A stretch of 64,000 nucleotides of DNA, taken from contig WHVD01000027.1 of the NCBI GenBank assembly GCA_015178975.1, forward strand, positions 682,001 through 746,000. Direction: 5' to 3'. Shown in pieces: positions 60,401-64,000 of this stretch; positions within the stretch are counted from its first letter, which is position 1; each line of letters opens with the position of its first letter. The notes under the pieces were generated by a model that had not been told where the DNA came from, ran no database searches, and saw only the letters and a list, made by a program, of their open reading frames with translations. The translations under genes and the position numbers were made by a program. This stretch comes from Hysterangium stoloniferum. Its lineage: Eukaryota; Basidiomycota; Agaricomycetes; Hysterangiales; Hysterangiaceae.

Positions 60401-61334
60401 GTGGATATGACAACAAAGGCGGATTAGCTCACTAGTAGAAGTCACCATCCTTGCTTGACCACCCTGCCGCATAATCTCATACACCTCCTTGGCATTGCCA
60501 ACATAATAATCTGACAGGTTCTTAACATAAACGCCTTTGGATTTCTCTTCGTGGATTTGGAGATTGTCATTTTGAGCTTGCATTGAGAGCAAAAATCAGC
60601 GTCATATCACAACACACATTGAAAAGATAGCCCACGAGCAAGCAAATCCCGTATCCGTTCCAAATAAATCTCCATATATGAGACCTTGACGAGATATTCC
60701 AAATGAGGATCCGATTCGACAATAGACGTGAATATCTGCTCGGTGATGCGGGGTATAATTCCCTTCAAATCTTCCGAGTCGATATCCGCCCCCTTCATGT
60801 CCAAAGTTCAGACACGGAACCATACGCATGACAAACGACAGCTCACCATCATCGTGAACGTCTTTCCGGAGCCAGTCTGCCCATAGGCAAAGACAGTCCC
60901 ATTATAGCCGTCAATGACATCTGATACAAGCGTTGAGAATGCCGCATGTTTCCAACGACAGCAAGTTCATGTGCTCATTACCTTTGACGATCCTACACGG
61001 CACGCCAATACGTGAATAGTCCGAATAAAACCTTGCGGCGCACATACCCTTTGACACCATAGTCAAACACCTCATGCTGCTTGGTGCCCATGGGAAACAC
61101 GCGATCGAATGTGAACCCATCCTTCTCTGGGCCTTGTCCGAGTTGCGCCGCACGCAAATTCACGGTCTGCAAGTTGCTGTCGAAAGCGACCACGATGTCG
61201 CCGCCTTCGCGCTGTTCGATGGCATTGACGGGTCGAAAACTGGTCCAAATGGTGTCAGGGCCCTGCAATTCTCATAGCAGTACGATGTATCAATCTTACC
61301 GACACACGACCTTGATGTTGGTTGAGGTAGACAT
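57470..61334 (-). CDS. Kinesin-1 heavy chain
   Basis: Kinesin-1 is the conventional plus-end cargo motor that moves vesicles, endosomes and dynein to hyphal tips. The start [20 protein letters not shown] crosses the first intron. The motor domain has [20 protein letters not shown], the P-loop [32 protein letters not shown] and [20 protein letters not shown], then [19 protein letters not shown]. The neck follows [20 protein letters not shown]. Long coiled coils run to a globular tail; the fungal-type stalk includes [20 protein letters not shown]. Near the end, [20 protein letters not shown] is the microtubule/cargo-binding IAKPLRG block. The final exon probably reads [13 protein letters not shown], stopping at 57470, though the join is uncertain. 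About 960 residues. Confidence 0.92.
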
Positions 61335-61737
61335 CTTCTTGCCGTGTTGCCAAGGTGTTGGGTAATTAGGTTGGACAAATGGTCCAAGAGGGTTAATCTA
61401 GTCCAAGTGGTATAGGCCTCTATAAGTTGTAGCGATAAGTAAGAGTCGATGCTAAACACGCGAAAGCCGCAACACAGTGTCGAATTCAAGGTTAACCAAT
61501 ACGCAAGCTATGGCGACCACCACGCTCTTACAGTTATTTGGCACTCCGCCACAAGTCATAAATTTCGACTGCTATCGTGGGGATTGAAATATTCATTTCC
61601 GTATAGATACTTTACAAAGCCTATCTTAAAAAAACTTATTGCCACTAACGTTATCCCGTCTCCTTAAACTAACCTCATTTGTGCGATTGTTGTGCAATAT
61701 GTTCTAACCTACCGTCCAGGATTTGTGAATCAACTCC
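61335..61737. other. Intergenic gap, kinesin-1 promoter side
   Basis: About 400 bp with the kinesin-1 promoter and the 3' UTR of the questin-oxidase-like gene. No other feature was recognised. Confidence 0.4.
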
Positions 61738-63434
61738 TTATTCATCATGAAATCCGTCGAAATCCCAACCTCCCTCTTCATCTCCTTCTCTCATCCATCC
61801 ATTCCTGTTTAGACTCAACCACGCTGCCCGCAAAAAGAGGGTACCATCCAGCTCTTCGATGCCATCCAAATCAACGTCCTTGAAATGATTCTTTGGCGTT
61901 GTTCCATATAAACTGGCGTAGTGCGCAAGCGCCCTCTCTAGCTTCAACAGGTGCTCGCCAGGATGCATGAGTGTGGACTGTAACAGTGGGTACCATGTAT
62001 TAGGAAATACGTTCTCCTTGTCCAAGGTCCGTGGATTCGGAGTGGGCTTCTCCCCTGGAGGATCTGTACTTGAAGTGGCAGCATAGAAGTTTGTGATGTC
62101 AAATGTAGGTCGCCCTTGTGATACCCAGTAGCCAAGGACTACCGCAAAGTATGAACGGAGAAAGGTTCGCGCTGAAGCTGACTTGAGGTGTACAACAAAC
62201 GATGGTAAGAAGAGACTCGAAGTTACAAGATGCATCCTGGGATTATTGAGCAGTCAGTTCATCCTAGACAGCAAGACAATCTGGATGGCTAACGCGAAAA
62301 AGTCTGCCTTGAATGGCTTATCCTTTCTACAGCCTCCGATGCCATAGATAATCGAGACAACCCACGCCATCTCCTCAATTCGTTGGCTTACCGCTGCAGA
62401 GGAGGATGTATCGGCCTCCCATTGCTGAGCGTATTCCAGGAGCAACGATCCCTTCTCTTTAATGGTGGTGTCAAAGTATCTAGTTTCATCCGAATCTTTA
62501 CGTCCCGGTCCGAGGCGCGGATCTTTCAAAACAAGGGCCAATATTTTCAAAGGATTAGTCTCCTTTGTGTCAACGTACGTAATATTCAGTCTATGAGTGA
62601 GGCTTGCAGCCAACGACTCGAATATGGACGGAGATGCCAGGAACTCGCGAGTTATGAGATTTGAAGTCGTGATGTGATGGGCTGCAGTCTGCGCAAGACC
62701 TATTGCCGTTGGTTGCATTAGCACTTCCAACCGATATGTACCAAAAGTTACCAACCTTCTGCCACCATGCCGAGTTGGCCAAACTCAACGCCATGGCCAA
62801 TGAAAATAAAGGGATGCAGCAATCCCGCCAGAACTCGGCTGACCATTTCAGGATGTTTATCGCTAGACTTGCTACCCCAGTTCGCGTCGTCGGAGAAAAT
62901 AAAGGTCTCGAGCGATTGTTCCAGTCCATTTTTGACTAGTTCAGCAGAGAAGAATGCCAAGTAAGCGTTGTAGTAGCTGCGTTGGAGACGTTTTTAATGC
63001 TGTGGTCGAAAGGATATCTTGGAGACTTACTCTTCGTCGCCCAAATGGTCCTTCCAGTTTTTAATGTCAATGGGAGCAGGTGAGCTGTATGCGGCGCGCT
63101 GATACGCAGCGTGGTATTCATACGCTTCCTGCAATAGGGCTGGGTTTGCTCCGAGGTAGTAGGCAGCGAGAAGATGGTGAGAAAGATGGCTTGAGGGCCC
63201 TCAACTAGAATCTAGACAAGTGACTTGTGCGACGTGTACTTACTTGTGAAACCTCGTGTCATTGAAAAAGCAGTGGAACTTGACGTGGTTCTCTTTTAGA
63301 AGACGAACGAGGGCACGCGCAGACTCCTGTGTAATACCAAGAGGCGTACTGGGTGAGAGTACTGAAGGGGGTCGGGTTGGAAGGGGAAAAAGAAGGTCGA
63401 GATCCTGTGTTGGGGCAGGAATGGAGGTGGCCAT
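61738..63434 (-). CDS. Questin oxidase-like protein (DUF4243)
   Basis: The family includes Aspergillus questin oxidase and AflY, which take part in Baeyer-Villiger-type ring opening of anthraquinones; many fungal members have no known pathway. Six or so exons give about 470 residues. The start MATSIPAPTQDLDLLFPLPT leads to NHVKFHCFFNDTRFHKHLSH. Then come HHLLAAYYLGANPALLQEAY and EAYEYHAAYQRAAYSSPAPI. The core includes NAYLAFFSAELVKNGLEQSL, VLAGLLHPFIFIGHGVEFGQ and GLAQTAAHHITTSNLI. The later part has QRIEEMAWVVSIIYGIGGCR and KADFFAMHLVTSSLFLPSFV. The end is a short acidic tail GGWDFDGFHDE. Conserved histidines (GANP, HPFIHIGHG) suggest a metal or redox site, by inference. There is no polyketide synthase nearby, so a cluster role is not supported. 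Confidence 0.88.
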
Positions 63435-63820
63435 GATGTTATGTCCTCTGAGAGGACATATTTCACAGGATCTTAAATACAAGACAGCTTCGACTTAGTC
63501 ATTGCGGACAAAGACGATGAGATCATTGCGCCTGTTTGGTTTCATTTCCAAATGACTCTTGTTGTACGTCACAGCAAAGTTCCGACACACCATCCAAGCA
63601 CCCCATTTGGACACTCGCTGGATTCCCAGGTGCTATGAATGGATATCAACAATAGAGAGTATTTGCAACTAATATATATTAGTTGCAAATACTCTATAAT
63701 GTCACAAGTTCTGTGTATATCGGCCGCTGGTTACTTGCACTCCACATTCTAATTTTGCACGTCAGCTGCACCTAGTACGTCCAAATTTATAAGCAAATCG
63801 GACATATGTGTACCCCCGGG
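63435..63820. other. Intergenic region with a long palindrome
   Basis: About 390 bp upstream of the questin-oxidase-like gene. It holds the gene's promoter and the perfect 40-bp palindrome at 63,656-63,695. No gene was recognised. Confidence 0.45.
63656..63695. repeat. Perfect 40-bp palindrome
   Basis: AGAGTATTTGCAACTAATAT is followed at once by its exact reverse complement, with no spacer. The centre lies between 63,675 and 63,676. The next outer base pair (G and A) breaks the symmetry. Confidence 0.97.
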
Positions 63821-63957
63821 CTAATATGCCCCCTTGTTGCGTTGGGCCTCTTCCACCGCTAATTCTGCGAGAATCAAGTAAGAAAACCAATACAACAGAG
63901 ATAACAAAATGTTACTTACTTTTCACTATACCTTCGAGGCCGCGGGAGACCTCCTTT
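63821..63957 (-). CDS. Possible last exons of a gene running off the right edge
   Basis: On the minus strand, a short open segment from about 63,957 reads EVSRGLEGIVKK. It meets a GTAAGT donor near 63,922 and after a 55-nt intron with a TTCTCGCAG acceptor continues LAVEEAQRNKGAY, then stops at 63,821. The donor, acceptor and kept frame suggest real terminal exons. I do not recognise the protein, and everything upstream lies beyond or close to the window edge. Confidence 0.35.
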
Positions 63958-64000
63958 CAACGCGTCACCGGGCGTCACTGCCCTTGCTTACCGGCCACAT

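Noticed and set aside
12483-63434. A secondary-metabolite or transport gene cluster built on the questin-oxidase-like gene
   Set aside because: Neighbours are housekeeping genes. No polyketide synthase, P450, regulator or efflux pump is found near it.
1-64000. CRISPR arrays, bacterial operons or phage genes
   Set aside because: The intron-rich eukaryotic gene structure excludes these. The only regular arrays are LTR minisatellites without unique spacers.

Overview
The window reads as nuclear DNA of a basidiomycete fungus, most likely an Agaricomycete. Its genes are dense and cut by many 45-60 nt GT-AG introns, intergenic gaps are short and often shared between divergent genes, and the proteins are recognisable single-copy eukaryotic housekeeping proteins. 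Placement below Agaricomycetes is not supported by anything I can run here. Exon joins quoted below were worked out by hand from splice signals and family motifs.

Positions 1-11,700 are a repeat-rich, AT-rich block with no intact gene. It opens with a decayed gene fragment (about 92-1012) cut by an LTR remnant. The rest is a stack of LTR-retrotransposon LTRs without internal coding regions. I define four families (A, B, C, D). Six copies are bounded by TG...CA ends and matching target-site duplications: C (2044-4277, AGGGG), B2 (2473-4020, ATGGT), D1 (4644-5073, AGATC), A2 (5357-8923, TCCAT), B3 (5551-8277, AGGTT) and A1 (7080-7899, AGTTAG). They are nested: B1 contains C, which contains B2; A2 contains B3, which contains A1. 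This gives a relative insertion history. The older A2 has lost most CpG sites that the younger A1 keeps.

Positions 11,765-64,000 are gene-dense. In order: copper chaperone Atx1 (-), LAT-family amino-acid transporter (-), an unknown membrane protein (-), Spt6 (-), a DUF4211 protein (-), an NSRP1-like splicing regulator (+), a diverged protein kinase (-), a small repeat-bearing membrane ORF (-), TAF13 (+), a very large UNC80-like protein with two Cys/His zinc-binding modules (+), kinesin-5 (-), DPM2 (-), Trs120/TRAPPC9 (+), Vps55 (-), Elf1 (-), Sec16 (-), a Pumilio-family PUF protein (-), kinesin-1 heavy chain (-) and a questin-oxidase-like protein (-). A possible terminal exon of another minus-strand gene lies at the right edge.

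The genes do not form a dedicated cluster. They touch Pol II transcription (Spt6, Elf1, TAF13), secretory traffic and glycosylation (Sec16, Trs120, Vps55, DPM2) and microtubule motors (kinesin-5, kinesin-1), but this looks like ordinary gene order. The unusual biology is in the nested LTR block, the minisatellite inside LTR family B, and some compact gene-structure oddities such as an ATG-only first exon in DPM2.
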